From JARRQB01 sp965368585 (GTDB taxonomy: Bacteria > Pseudomonadota > Gammaproteobacteria > Chromatiales > Chromatiaceae): a stretch of DNA of 56,375 bases. Where the stretch lies: positions 1-56,375 of the forward strand of contig CBDUNM010000016.1 in the NCBI GenBank assembly GCA_965368585.1, given 5' to 3'. Below, piece after piece: positions 32,087 through 43,237 of the stretch. How positions within the stretch are numbered: the stretch's first letter is position 1; every line of letters starts with the position of its first letter. The notes beneath the pieces are model-generated. The model was not told where the DNA came from. It did no database searches and saw only the letters and a list, made by a program, of their open reading frames with translations. The position numbers and the translations under genes are program-made.

Positions 32087-34648
32087 CTAACCCGCGGTGA
32101 CTTTCGAGTCACTGGCAGGTTCAGGCGTGATGCGCGCGGTGGGAATCTCGTCCAGGTGCCAGATCTCCTCGTTGTACTCGCGCATGGTTCTGTCGGTGGA
32201 AAAACGCCCGCTCGACGCGCAGTTCAAAATGCTCATGCGCAGCCAATTAGCGTGGTCTCGATACGCCTGTGCGGCCTGTTCCTGAGCGGCGACGTAGCTC
32301 GAGAAGTCCGCCGCCACCATCCACGGATCGGATGGACTGCGCACAGCCGCGACGATCGGGTCGAACAAACCCGGTTCGAATTGGTTGAACAGCCCCGCTT
32401 CCAGAAGGCGCATCACCCGTGTCAGGTTCGGGTCTGACGCAATCAGCACGTCTGGGCGGTAATTACCCCGTGCCGCGACCACCTGTTCGGCCGTCAGGCC
32501 GAAGAGAAAGAAATTTTCATCGCCGACTTCGTCACGGATTTCGATGTTGGCGCCGTCCAGGGTGCCAATAGTGACGGAACCGTTCATCATAAACTTCATA
32601 TTTCCGGTGCCGGATGCTTCTTTGCCCGCGGTCGATATCTGCTCCGACAGGTCGGTCCCGGGCGCGATGACTTCCATGGCTGAGACACGGTAGTTCGGCA
32701 GAAAGGCCAGTCGCAGCAGACCGCTGGTATCCGGATCGTGGTTGACCACCCGGGCCACGTTGTTGACCAGCTTGACGATCAGTTTTGCCTGTGCGTACCC
32801 TGGTGCAGCCTTACCACCGATCAAGACGCAGCGCGGCGTCCAGTTCTGTAATTCCCGATTCTTGATGCGCGCGTACAAATGTATGACGTGCAGCACGTTG
32901 AGCAATTGACGCTTGTATTCGTGAATGCGTTTGACCTGGACGTCGAACATGGCCTCGGGCTGAAATTCGACGCCGCATTCGCGATGTACCAGATGTGCCA
33001 GGCGTTTCTTGTTCTTCAGCCGAACCTCGTGCCATTCGTGGCGAAACGCTGGATCGTCGGCGAGCTTCTTCAGGCGTTGCAGCTGACCGAGTTCGCATAT
33101 CCAGCCACGCCCGATATGGTTTTCCAGCAGTTCCCTCAAGGCGCGATTGCACCAGGCCAGCCAGCGTCGCTGGGTGACGCCGTTGGTCTTGTTGTTGAAC
33201 TTCTCGGGCCAGATGTCGAAAAAATCGCGGAACAGACCTTGTTGCAATAATTTGGAATGTAATGCGGCAACGCCGTTGACGGAAAAACTGCCCACGATGG
33301 CCAGATGTGCCATGCGCACGTGTTGTTCAGGCCCTTCCTCGATGATCGAAAGCCTTCTCAGCCGATCGTTGTCGCCTGGCCAGCGCTGTGCCACCTGTCC
33401 GAGAAAGCGGCCATTGATCTCGAATATTATGTCCAGAACGCGCGGTAACAGTTGTTGGAACATGCGTACCGGCCAGCGTTCCAGAGCTTCGGGGAGCAGC
33501 GTGTGGTTGGTGTAGGCCATGGTCCGGGTGGTAATCTCCCAGGCCGCCTCCCACTCCAGGCCGTGTTCGTCGAGCAGCAGCCGCATCAGTTCGGCGACTG
33601 CCACCGTGGGGTGAGTGTCGTTGAGCTGAAACACGTTCTTTGCCGCGAACTCGGAAAAATCGGCGCCGTGTACCCCGCACCAGTTGCGCAGCGCATCTTT
33701 GAGACTGGCGGATGCCAAGAAGTACTGCTGGCGCAAGCGCAGTTCCTTGCCGTTCTCGTTGGCGTCGTTGGGATACAGCACCATGGTGATGTGCTCGGCG
33801 TCGTTTTTTGCCGCCACCGATTCGGCGTAGTCGCCGGCGTTGAATTCATCCAGGTCGAATTCATCGGTGGCGGCGGATTTCCACAGGCGCAGGGTATTGA
33901 CCGTATCGTTGCGGAACCCGGGTACCGGCGTGTCGTAGGGCACTGCCAGCACATCGTGCGTGTCCACCCAGCGGGCGCGCTCGCGATTGAGGTGGTCACG
34001 GTAAAAATCGGTGCGCCCGCCAAACTGAATGCGCTGGGTAAACTCGGGGCGCTCCAGTTCCCAGGGGTTGCCGTCTCGCAGCCAGTGGTCAGGCTCCTCT
34101 TGCTGGTACCCGTTCTCGATGGCTTGCCGAAACATGCCGTATTCGTAACGCAGGCCGTAGCCACAGACCGGCAGTTGTAAGGTTGCGCAGCTGTCCAGAA
34201 AACAGGCCGCGAGTCTGCCCAGACCGCCATTGCCGAGACCGGCGTCGGGTTCGGCGTCGACAATTTCCTCGAGCTTCAGGCCCAGGTTGACCATTCCGTC
34301 ACGTACTTCACCGGACAAGCCGAGATTGAGCATCGCGTTGCCCAGGGTCCGTCCCATCAAAAATTCCAGCGACAAATAGTAGGCACGCCGGCAGTTGGCT
34401 TCGTCGTAGGCGTGGTCGGTGGATTTCCAGCGTTCCATCAAACGGGCGCGCAGCGAGAGCGACAGCGCGGCGTAGGCGTAATACGGCGCGTCACAATATT
34501 TGTCACGGCCCAGGTAGTGACTGAAATAGTGGCGGAAGTCGGCACTGATGCTGTCGGCATTCATACCCAAGGGCGCCAGGTCGTTGATACTGGCGTTGGA
34601 TCCCCCGCTGCAATCGGGGGTATAGGCGCTTTCGTGTTTGTTTTTCAT
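32087..34648 (-). CDS. glgP: Glycogen/maltodextrin phosphorylase
   Basis: An 853-residue alpha-glucan phosphorylase. Clear landmarks are EEIVDAEPDAGLGNGGLGRL, the VFQLNDTHPTVAVAELMRLL helix, KRIHEYKRQLLNVLHVIHLY, and the PLP site EASGTGNMKFMMNGSVTIGT with the Schiff-base Lys. It releases glucose 1-phosphate from glycogen. ATG 34648 (MKNKHES) is preferred over an upstream TTG at 34666; neither has a strong ribosome site. Length is standard for the family. It is followed by the Fe-dehydrogenase gene. Confidence 0.95.
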   Translation of the reverse strand: MKNKHESAYTPDCSGGSNASINDLAPLGMNADSISADFRHYFSHYLGRDKYCDAPYYAYAALSLSLRARLMERWKSTDHAYDEANCRRAYYLSLEFLMGRTLGNAMLNLGLSGEVRDGMVNLGLKLEEIVDAEPDAGLGNGGLGRLAACFLDSCATLQLPVCGYGLRYEYGMFRQAIENGYQQEEPDHWLRDGNPWELERPEFTQRIQFGGRTDFYRDHLNRERARWVDTHDVLAVPYDTPVPGFRNDTVNTLRLWKSAATDEFDLDEFNAGDYAESVAAKNDAEHITMVLYPNDANENGKELRLRQQYFLASASLKDALRNWCGVHGADFSEFAAKNVFQLNDTHPTVAVAELMRLLLDEHGLEWEAAWEITTRTMAYTNHTLLPEALERWPVRMFQQLLPRVLDIIFEINGRFLGQVAQRWPGDNDRLRRLSIIEEGPEQHVRMAHLAIVGSFSVNGVAALHSKLLQQGLFRDFFDIWPEKFNNKTNGVTQRRWLAWCNRALRELLENHIGRGWICELGQLQRLKKLADDPAFRHEWHEVRLKNKKRLAHLVHRECGVEFQPEAMFDVQVKRIHEYKRQLLNVLHVIHLYARIKNRELQNWTPRCVLIGGKAAPGYAQAKLIVKLVNNVARVVNHDPDTSGLLRLAFLPNYRVSAMEVIAPGTDLSEQISTAGKEASGTGNMKFMMNGSVTIGTLDGANIEIRDEVGDENFFLFGLTAEQVVAARGNYRPDVLIASDPNLTRVMRLLEAGLFNQFEPGLFDPIVAAVRSPSDPWMVAADFSSYVAAQEQAAQAYRDHANWLRMSILNCASSGRFSTDRTMREYNEEIWHLDEIPTARITPEPASDSKVTAG

Positions 34649-34881
34649 AATCGGACCGCGAGACAACTGTTGTATGGCCTACATTATGCTAACACCGGCC
34701 CCGCAGGGCCAATGGGTTTCGCGATTTATTCGCGAATTCGATCGAACGCGTTGAATCCAGCTGCTTCGAACCAGTAGCTTGCGGTTATCGTGCGCCGGAT
34801 ATACCGGCGCGACCCGTGCCTGATCTTGCCCACTGGGTGGGCCCTTGAATTGCCACGAACTTTTGGCTCAGTGAACCAACG

Positions 34882-36012
34882 TCAGAATTTGCGTCCGCCG
34901 ACGTTCAGTTGCCGATCGTCTGCCAGCGACGCGTCGCTACTGATTAGATCGCCGCTTTCCGCGAGGCGGATGCGCAATGCGAGGTTGTTGCGCGAATCCG
35001 CGTTGCCCAGCGCTTCCTCGATGGTGATACGACCGGCGGCATACAGCTCGTATAGCGCCTGGTCGAAGGTCTTCATGCCGCGTTCGTTGCCTTGTTCCAT
35101 GGCGTCTTTGATCTCGTGAATCTTGCCCTTCTGGATCAGTTCCGACGTGTAGCTGGTCAACAGCAGCACCTCGACCGCCGGCACCCGGCTGCCATCCGAG
35201 GATCGAATGAGTCGTTGGGATACGACGGCCCTGAGGTTCAGGGACAGGTCGTTGTATAACTGGCGATGGGCGGTATCGGGGAAAAAATTGACTATCCGGT
35301 CCAACGCTTGGTTGGCGTTGTTGGCGTGCAGCGTGGATAGGCACAGGTGCCCGGTCTCGGCATAGGCAATGGCGTGCTGCATCGTGGCTGCATCGCGGAT
35401 TTCGCCGATCAGAATGACGTCCGGTGCCTCGCGCAGGGCATTTTTGAGCGCATTTTCGTAACTCAGGGTGTCGAGCCCGACCTCGCGTTGATCGACCACC
35501 GATTTTTTATGCGAATGCAGGTATTCGATCGGGTCCTCGATCGTCAATATGTGTCCGGTTGCGTGCGCGTTGCGGTAATCGATCATCGACGCCAGGGTGG
35601 TGGATTTGCCGGACCCCGTGGAGCCGACCACCAGCACCAGTCCACGCGGCTCCATGACAATTTTTTTCAGCAGTTCCGGCAGGTGCAATTCGGCGATTTC
35701 GGGTATCTGGCCCTTGATGTAGCGAATGACCATCGCCGTGTCGCCGCGTTGCTTGAACACGTTGACGCGAAAACGTCCTAACTTTTGCACTGAAATCGCG
35801 AGGTTACATTCGAATGTTTCCTCGAATTCACGTACCTGGTCATCGCTCATGACCGAGTAGGCGAGTTGGTTGACATCGCCCGACGCCAGCCGGTTTTCAC
35901 CGATCGGCAGCGTTTTTCCCTGCGATTTCAGATTGGGTGGGGCTCCCGTACTGAAGAACAGATCCGAACCGTCTTTTTGCACCATAAGGCGGAGATAAGG
36001 GACGATGTCCAT
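34882..36012 (-). CDS. pilU: Type IV pilus retraction ATPase-like protein PilU
   Basis: A 376-residue PilT-family secretion ATPase. The N-terminal PAS-like domain carries GSDLFFSTGAPPNLKSQG, typical of PilU rather than PilT. Walker A is VVGSTGSGKSTTL at about 128-140, the Asp box LTIEDPIEY lies near 165, Walker B is PDVILIGEIRDAATM near 198-212, and the His box is HLCLSTLHANNA. PilU assists PilT in pilus retraction at the inner membrane. No other pil gene is in the window; pilT often neighbours pilU but is not seen here. A GCGCCGG/CCGGCGC hairpin at 34792-34810 lies beyond its stop. Confidence 0.9.
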   Translation of the reverse strand: MDIVPYLRLMVQKDGSDLFFSTGAPPNLKSQGKTLPIGENRLASGDVNQLAYSVMSDDQVREFEETFECNLAISVQKLGRFRVNVFKQRGDTAMVIRYIKGQIPEIAELHLPELLKKIVMEPRGLVLVVGSTGSGKSTTLASMIDYRNAHATGHILTIEDPIEYLHSHKKSVVDQREVGLDTLSYENALKNALREAPDVILIGEIRDAATMQHAIAYAETGHLCLSTLHANNANQALDRIVNFFPDTAHRQLYNDLSLNLRAVVSQRLIRSSDGSRVPAVEVLLLTSYTSELIQKGKIHEIKDAMEQGNERGMKTFDQALYELYAAGRITIEEALGNADSRNNLALRIRLAESGDLISSDASLADDRQLNVGGRKF

Positions 36013-36254
36013 GCGTCGCTCCTACGCGAATAGAACGAAATTGTTGTTGACTACCGGCCTGTCGCCGCGGTCGTATATACGAGCAACTGCAGACAGCGGC
36101 AGGCGCTCGTTGCCTGGGTCGGCTCTTGCTGCGGTAGTTTTTCCACACCGGTCAAACCGTTGTTGGCGTGGACGCCATGCAGCGCGCACCGATCAAAAAT
36201 TCTTCAATCTATCAGCGGCCGACGGCGCCGTAGTTTGAGTATGAAGGGGTCAAA

Positions 36255-37064
36255 TTGGCGGACATACGATTGAGCGAACTGTGGCGTTTTCCGGTCAAGT
36301 CGCTGCGCGGCGTGCGTTGTGCGCGTCTTGCGGTGGGTCCGCGCGGTTTCGAACATGACCGCGAATGGATGGTGGTGGATGCGACTCTGCGGTTCCTCAC
36401 TCAGCGGCAGGTGACCAAAATGGCGTTGGTCGATGTCGAGGTTGATGCGGCTCGGGTGCGGTTGGCGGCGCCCGGTATGCCTGACTTGAGCATAGCGCAC
36501 GAACAAAATGGTGCGGCGATCGAGGTTCGAGTCTGGAGCGATGTATGTGCGGGAGTTACGGTAGGTGCCGAGGCCGATGCCTGGCTGACCGGATTCCTGG
36601 GACGGTCCTGCCGCTTGGTCAGGTTTCCGCAGGGAGCGATGCGAGCGGTTGACCCGGCGTTTGCGAAGCCTGACGATCAGGTCGGCTTTGCCGATGGTTT
36701 CCCGTTTCTGTTGATTTCGCAAGCATCGCTGGACGATCTCAACGATCGCTTGGCGCAGCCGGTTCCGATGATCAGGTTCAGGCCCAACCTGGTGGTAACC
36801 GGTACGGCGCCGTTCGAGGAGGATCGCTGGCGCCGCATTCGAATCGGTGGACTGACGTTTCGCGTGGTCAAACCGTGTTCGCGCTGCATCATTCCGACCA
36901 TCGATCCGGACACCGCCGAAAGGGCGCGTGAGCCGTTGCAGACACTGAAAAGCTACCGTAGTCGGGAAAACAAGGTGTTTTTCGGGCAGAACCTGCTCCA
37001 CGACGGCTTCGGGGAGCTGAGCGAGGGCATGTCCGTTGAGGTGCTGGAGTGGGCGGATGGCTGA
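36255..37064 (+). CDS. MOSC-domain protein with N-terminal beta barrel
   Basis: A 269-residue protein with the MOSC_N barrel (ELWRFPVKSLRGVRCARLAV, residues about 8-30) and a C-terminal MOSC domain, including the conserved Cys of VVKPCSRCIIPTIDPDTAE that coordinates molybdenum cofactor in relatives such as YcbX. It probably acts in reduction of N-hydroxylated compounds or in sulfur-carrier chemistry. The TTG start at 36255 is supported by AAGGGG six bases upstream. It overlaps the following DUF1415 gene by 8 bp. Confidence 0.9.
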   Translation: MADIRLSELWRFPVKSLRGVRCARLAVGPRGFEHDREWMVVDATLRFLTQRQVTKMALVDVEVDAARVRLAAPGMPDLSIAHEQNGAAIEVRVWSDVCAGVTVGAEADAWLTGFLGRSCRLVRFPQGAMRAVDPAFAKPDDQVGFADGFPFLLISQASLDDLNDRLAQPVPMIRFRPNLVVTGTAPFEEDRWRRIRIGGLTFRVVKPCSRCIIPTIDPDTAERAREPLQTLKSYRSRENKVFFGQNLLHDGFGELSEGMSVEVLEWADG

Positions 37065-37611
37065 AGAACCCGCCGTCGCCGCGACACGATTTTGGTTGCA
37101 CGATTTCGTCATCGCGTTGAATCTGTGCCCGTTCGCGGCGGCGACGTCAGCGGGGGACCGCATCCGCTTTGTGGTGAGTCGGGCGGCTCGAATCGAAGAC
37201 ATTTACCGCGAGTTCCTGGTTGAACTCGAGGCGTTCGTGCAATTGCCGCCGGCGGTCGCGGAGACGGGCTTGTTCATCGTTCCCGACGGTTTGGACGACT
37301 TCGCGGATTACCTGGAGCTGCTGGCAATGGCCGACGATGCCCTGGACCAGGTGGGTCTGCGGGGCGTCTTGCAGCTGGCCAGTTTCCATCCGGAATACAG
37401 GTTCGCCGGCGCGGGTCCGGACGATCCGGCGAACTTCACCAATCGCTCGCCCTATCCTATGCTGCATCTGATTCGCGAAGCGGGCCTGGCCGCGGCGCTG
37501 GAGAACTATCCGAATCCGGAGGGTATCCCGGAGCGGAATATCTGCACTTTGCGGGACCTGGGGCTGGCGGAGATCAGAAAGCGGCTGGCGGGATGGGGAG
37601 GTCGGGATTAG
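37057..37611 (+). CDS. DUF1415-family protein
   Basis: A 184-residue protein with the family signature TRFWLHDFVIALNLCPFAA near the start, VGLRGVLQLASFHPEYRFAG in the middle, and NYPNPEGIPERNICTL at the end. DUF1415 proteins are soluble and of unknown function in Proteobacteria. Its ATG overlaps the end of the MOSC gene, so the two are translationally coupled. Confidence 0.9.
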   Translation: MAEEPAVAATRFWLHDFVIALNLCPFAAATSAGDRIRFVVSRAARIEDIYREFLVELEAFVQLPPAVAETGLFIVPDGLDDFADYLELLAMADDALDQVGLRGVLQLASFHPEYRFAGAGPDDPANFTNRSPYPMLHLIREAGLAAALENYPNPEGIPERNICTLRDLGLAEIRKRLAGWGGRD

Positions 37612-37937
37612 GCGCGAGGCCTGGAGCGTTGCACAAAGCCCGGCGCTCGCTATTTCGCGTGCATGATCTCGGCGACGATCGATGTGGATCTTGGTTTCGC
37701 CCACGAAAACGTTTCGCATTGATCATGATGTCGCGCCCATCGGCTTGCGTAAGTAGGCGCGGTATACGCTTGAGTTGACGCGCACCTTCCCCGGTGAATG
37801 CTAGATAGCGTGCGAGGTTGCAATCGCTTGGTGGCAGCATATCGCTAGGGTTGATGTTGGGAATTAATCGGGTTTCGCGATCGCGTTGCGACTGCGCTCG
37901 TTTTTAACCCATATATCGCTAGACGTGACCCCTTTGC
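37612..37937. other. Gene-free stretch with a possible degraded minus-strand frame
   Basis: A 326-bp gap. On the minus strand, reading rightmost first, a frame including LARYLAFTGEGARQLKRI and ADGRDIMINAKRFRGRN looks protein-like. It then shifts to a neighbouring frame (VFVGETKIHIDRRRDHAREI) about 37710. This could be a frameshifted gene fragment, but I recognise no family and there is no ribosome site. Confidence 0.3.
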
Positions 37938-39824
<1,887 letters not shown>

Positions 39825-39891
39825 GGGGCGATTATATCGGTCGGGCGCTCTGGCACCAGCCCCGGGGCCGGCAGCCGCTCCCGGATCTGAA

Positions 39892-41409
39892 TCAGACAAC
39901 AGATCCCGCTCTCAGCTTGGGGCGCATGCTGATGGCTTCCGCCAGGTGATGATTATTGACTGCCTCGTCAGCGGCGAGATCCGCGATCGTCCTGGCGACC
40001 CGCAGAACCCGGTGATAGGCGCGCGCTGAGAGCGCCAGTTGTTCGGTGGCCTTGAGCAGCAGCGCCTTTCCCGAGTTGCTCAGGCGGCAGTGATCATCCA
40101 GCGCGTCGCCGCCGAGTGCGCAGTTCGACCTACCCTGGCGCGCGATCTGTCGGTCGCGGGCCACGGTGACCCGCTCGCACACGACAGCACTGGTCTCGAT
40201 ATTGTCCGTCGCAGGTCCGGCCAGTTCGGCGGCGGTCGGCACCGGCACTTCGATATGCAGATCGATACGATCGAGGAACGGGCCGGATATCCTGCCCTGA
40301 TATCGGTTGATCTGGTCCGGTGTGCAGCGGCAGGCGCGGCGCGGATCGCCCAGATTCCCGCACGGACAGGGGTTCATCGCGGCAACCAGTTGGAACCGGG
40401 CGGGAAATTCCGCCTGACGTGCGGCACGGGAAATGGTGATCCGCCCGGTTTCCAACGGCTCGCGCAACACTTCGAGCACCTTGCGGTCGAATTCCGGCAG
40501 TTCATCGAGAAACAATATTCCATGGTGGGCGAGTGAGACTTCACCGGGTTTCGGGTTGCCACCGCCGCCCACCAGCGCAACGCCCGAGGCGGTATGGTGT
40601 GGCTGGCGAAATGGACGTTGCCGCCAGCGGCGAACGTCGAGACCGCGACCGTATACCGATCGCACGACGGCGACTTCCACCGCTTGTTGTTCCGTCATCG
40701 GCGGCAGGAGTCCGGGGAGACGGCTGGCCAGCATCGATTTGCCCGTGCCGGGTGGTCCGACCAGCAGCAGGTTGTGACCGCCGGCGGCAGCAATCTCCGC
40801 GGCGCGTTTGGCATGCGCCTGACCTCTGACATCTGCGAGATCGGGGATGTCCAGGGTCACCGGTCCGGGCGGCGCCTGACGCGCTGCCGCCAGTCGCCGA
40901 TCACCCGACAAGTGCGAACAGACATCGAGCAGATGCGCTGCCGCATAGACTGTAGCGTCGTCGATGAGCGTCGCCTCGGCGACATTCTCGGTCGACACCA
41001 GCAGAGCGCGCCCCGCTTGTCGCGCCGCGATCGCGGCCGGCAGCACGGCGCGCGTCGGCCGGATCCGACCGGACAGCGTCAGCTCCCCTAGAAACTCGTA
41101 GCGGTCCAGGCCTTGAGTCTGTATCTGCTCAGACGCCTTGAGAACGCCGATGGCGATCGCCAGATCGAAGCGACCGCCCTCTTTGGGAAGTTCGGCCGGG
41201 GCAAGGTTGACGGTGATCCGCCGGCTGGGGAACGCGAACCCGCTGTTGAGCAGCGCGCTGCGCACCCGGTCGCGGCTTTCCTGAACCGCCTTCTCGGGCA
41301 AACCCACGATGGCGAAAGCGGGGAGTCCATTCGCTAGATGGACTTCAATAGTTACCAGCGGCGCTTCCACGCCGACGGCGGCACGACAAAAAATGGTGGC
41401 AAGTGACAT
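39892..41409 (-). CDS. comM: YifB/ComM-family AAA+ ATPase
   Basis: A 505-residue Mg-chelatase-like AAA+ protein. The N-terminal LonC-like domain includes GLPEKAVQESRDRVRSALLN and ITVNLAPAELPKEGGRFDLA. Walker A is LLVGPPGTGKSMLASRLPGL, Walker B is GILFLDELPEF, and the zinc-like CxxC cluster is NPCPCGNLGDPRRACRC. In competent bacteria ComM is a hexameric helicase that extends branch migration during natural transformation. It lies alone, with ubiK downstream of a 144-bp gap. Confidence 0.93.
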   Translation of the reverse strand: MSLATIFCRAAVGVEAPLVTIEVHLANGLPAFAIVGLPEKAVQESRDRVRSALLNSGFAFPSRRITVNLAPAELPKEGGRFDLAIAIGVLKASEQIQTQGLDRYEFLGELTLSGRIRPTRAVLPAAIAARQAGRALLVSTENVAEATLIDDATVYAAAHLLDVCSHLSGDRRLAAARQAPPGPVTLDIPDLADVRGQAHAKRAAEIAAAGGHNLLLVGPPGTGKSMLASRLPGLLPPMTEQQAVEVAVVRSVYGRGLDVRRWRQRPFRQPHHTASGVALVGGGGNPKPGEVSLAHHGILFLDELPEFDRKVLEVLREPLETGRITISRAARQAEFPARFQLVAAMNPCPCGNLGDPRRACRCTPDQINRYQGRISGPFLDRIDLHIEVPVPTAAELAGPATDNIETSAVVCERVTVARDRQIARQGRSNCALGGDALDDHCRLSNSGKALLLKATEQLALSARAYHRVLRVARTIADLAADEAVNNHHLAEAISMRPKLRAGSVV

Positions 41410-41553
41410 GACCTTCCCTGGTCTATCGTGAGAATGTTCGAGCAGCCTTCAGGTTAGCAGTTCATGCGGGCGGGTTCCATACGCCGCCTGCGATGGATGA
41501 TTTAGCTTCCCGGACGCTGACGACCGCCGTCGCGTTCGCGCGCCGCAATTACG

Positions 41554-41808
41554 TCAAGATCGATGTAAAACGGCTGCCTCGAGTTCTGCCACGCGCGTTT
41601 CCAGCGCGTCCAGTTTGGCCCGCGTGCGTTGCAGCACCGCCTGCTGAACGTCGAACTCTTCGCGGGTCACGAGATTGAGCCTGGCCAGCGCGCTCTCGAG
41701 TCCGCTGCGTAAATTGCGCTCGATGTCTTTCTGCATGTTCTGCACACCCTGCGGCAGCCCATCCGCCAGCCGTCGGGACAGATCGTCGAATATCTTGGGG
41801 TTGAGCAT
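41554..41808 (-). CDS. ubiK: Ubiquinone biosynthesis accessory factor UbiK
   Basis: An 84-residue BMFP-domain protein. It has the start MLNPKIFDDLSRRLADGLPQ, the basic helix IERNLRSGLESALARLNLVT, and the coiled-coil REEFDVQQAVLQRTRAKLDA. UbiK is needed for efficient aerobic ubiquinone synthesis as part of the Ubi complex. ATG 41808 matches the usual start of the family; a longer version from 41826 is possible. Shares its upstream region with torF. Confidence 0.9.
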   Translation of the reverse strand: MLNPKIFDDLSRRLADGLPQGVQNMQKDIERNLRSGLESALARLNLVTREEFDVQQAVLQRTRAKLDALETRVAELEAAVLHRS

Positions 41809-41898
41809 GCAGGCGTCCGATTTCATTTAACGATGCCGCGAGGTTAGACATCTCCCAAGAGAGTGTCCAGCACGAGTTTGAAAGATCCCTTGGTTGGT

Positions 41899-41915
41899 TG
41901 CACCATCTTGGTGCT
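41899..41915 (+). promoter_or_regulatory. NtrC-binding site
   Basis: TGCACCATCTTGGTGCT, 17 bp, matches the consensus TGCACC-N5-GGTGCA except in the last base. A second, weaker site lies at 41941-41957 (GGTGCA half at 41952-41957). Both lie 85-145 bp upstream of the sigma-54 promoter at 42029, the usual enhancer spacing. Confidence 0.85.
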
Positions 41916-42028
41916 CATCTTTGGTGCGCCGTATCCAGGTCCGCCCAAAGCGGTGCATGCGCCGTAGCAAAAATGTCGTAATTGCCTGTCAAGCTAAGTA
42001 ACTGTCTGTAATTCATCAATTTATCAAG

Positions 42029-42047
42029 TTGGCATGGAGCCTGCTTG
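42029..42047 (+). promoter_or_regulatory. Sigma-54 promoter of torF-glnK-amtB
   Basis: TTGGCATGGAGCCTGCTTG, with -24 GG at 42031-42032 and -12 GC at 42043-42044 separated by the required 10 bp. It lies about 75 bp before the torF ATG, giving a leader of about 65 nt. Together with the NtrC site at 41899, this implies induction under nitrogen limitation. Confidence 0.85.
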
Positions 42048-42121
42048 TTCGTTGGGCACAAACGCAATCTGGCGGATGAAAATCGAAACTCGGCATTTTC
42101 AACTATCTGGGAGTAAACAAA

Positions 42122-42787
42122 ATGAACGTGAAAATCAAACTGCTGGCCAGTGGGCTCGCCGTAGCCCTGGGAGCCGCGGCGCATGCTGAGCTGAGCGCCA
42201 ACATCGGCGCGACCAGCAACTACGTGTGGCGTGGTCTGACGCAGACCGAGGACGACGCGGCTATTTCCGGCGGCATCGACTACGCGCACGACAGTGGCCT
42301 CTATGCCGGTACCTGGGCGTCGAACGTCAGCTTTGACGGAGACAAGGGGTCCGAGGTCGACCTGTATGGCGGGTTCGCCAGTAGCGCCGGCGACCTGGGT
42401 TACGACCTGGGCGTCATTCACTACCTCTACCCGAGCTACAACGACGCCGATTTTACCGAGATTTACGCCATTGGCAGCTGGCAATGGCTCGAAGCCGGCG
42501 TGTACTACACCGTTGATACCGAAGCCGGTGGCGAGGACGATCACGTCTACTACTACGCCTCCGCCAGCTACGAATTCATGCCGAGTTGGAGTGCCGGGCT
42601 GACGATCGGGCAGTACGACCTCGACGACACCGGCGACGATATCACCCATGGCCAGATCGATATCACCAAGAGCGCTGCCGAGCTGGGCGATTTCACGTTC
42701 TCCATTTCGCAAACCAACGAATGGGATTCGAGCACCGAAGATGACGATGACGTGCGGGTCTTCGTCTCGTGGAGCAAGAGCTTCTAA
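42122..42787 (+). CDS. TorF-family putative porin
   Basis: A 221-residue outer-membrane barrel of the TorF/Gcw_chp family. It has a signal peptide (ending AAAHA, residue 22), the family start ELSANIGATSNYVWRGLTQT, alternating amphipathic strands, and an aromatic C-terminus VFVSWSKSF ending in Phe as outer-membrane proteins do. The Asp-rich loops are long. Such genes are commonly linked to glnK-amtB and regulated by nitrogen; the protein probably admits ammonium or other small solutes. GGGAG precedes the ATG. Confidence 0.85.
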   Translation: MNVKIKLLASGLAVALGAAAHAELSANIGATSNYVWRGLTQTEDDAAISGGIDYAHDSGLYAGTWASNVSFDGDKGSEVDLYGGFASSAGDLGYDLGVIHYLYPSYNDADFTEIYAIGSWQWLEAGVYYTVDTEAGGEDDHVYYYASASYEFMPSWSAGLTIGQYDLDDTGDDITHGQIDITKSAAELGDFTFSISQTNEWDSSTEDDDDVRVFVSWSKSF

Positions 42788-42867
42788 TCGAGTCTCGCGG
42801 CAAACATAACAGACGTAAGACGTAGCCGGTCCGTCGCTCGACGGGCCACTCTCAGGAGAACAGAGAT

Positions 42868-43206
42868 ATGAAACTGGTTTCAGCCATTATCAAGCCGTTC
42901 AAGTTGGATGACGTGCGCGAAGCGCTCTCCGATGTCGGCGTGGCCGGTATAACCGTGACCGAGGTCAAGGGCTTCGGCAGGCAGAAGGGTCACACGGAAC
43001 TCTATCGTGGCGCCGAGTACGTGGTCGATTTTCTGCCCAAAATCAAGGTCGAGGTTGCCGTGGATGATGCGCAGCTCGACCAGGTCATCGAAGCCATCAG
43101 CGGGGCCGCCAAGACCGGCAAGATCGGTGACGGAAAAATATTCGTATACGACGTGGAACAGGCGATTCGAATTCGGACCGGTGAAGCCGGTCCAGACGCG
43201 TTGTGA
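42868..43206 (+). CDS. glnK: PII signal-transduction protein GlnK
   Basis: A 112-residue PII trimer subunit with the signatures GFGRQKGHTELYRGAEYVVD and KTGKIGDGKIFVYDVEQAIR. The T-loop Tyr51 (RGAEY) is the uridylylation site. In low nitrogen, UMP addition frees AmtB; in high nitrogen, unmodified GlnK plugs the channel. Placement upstream of amtB fits glnK. AGGAGA lies before the ATG. It is part of the torF-glnK-amtB operon. Confidence 0.95.
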   Translation: MKLVSAIIKPFKLDDVREALSDVGVAGITVTEVKGFGRQKGHTELYRGAEYVVDFLPKIKVEVAVDDAQLDQVIEAISGAAKTGKIGDGKIFVYDVEQAIRIRTGEAGPDAL

Positions 43207-43237
43207 TTTCCGCTTCCCGGCTCAAGAGGTTTCCAAA

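Noticed and set aside
43007..43237. N-terminal extension of amtB
   Set aside because: It overlaps glnK in another frame and precedes the natural Amt start MEDILNLR with its own ribosome site.
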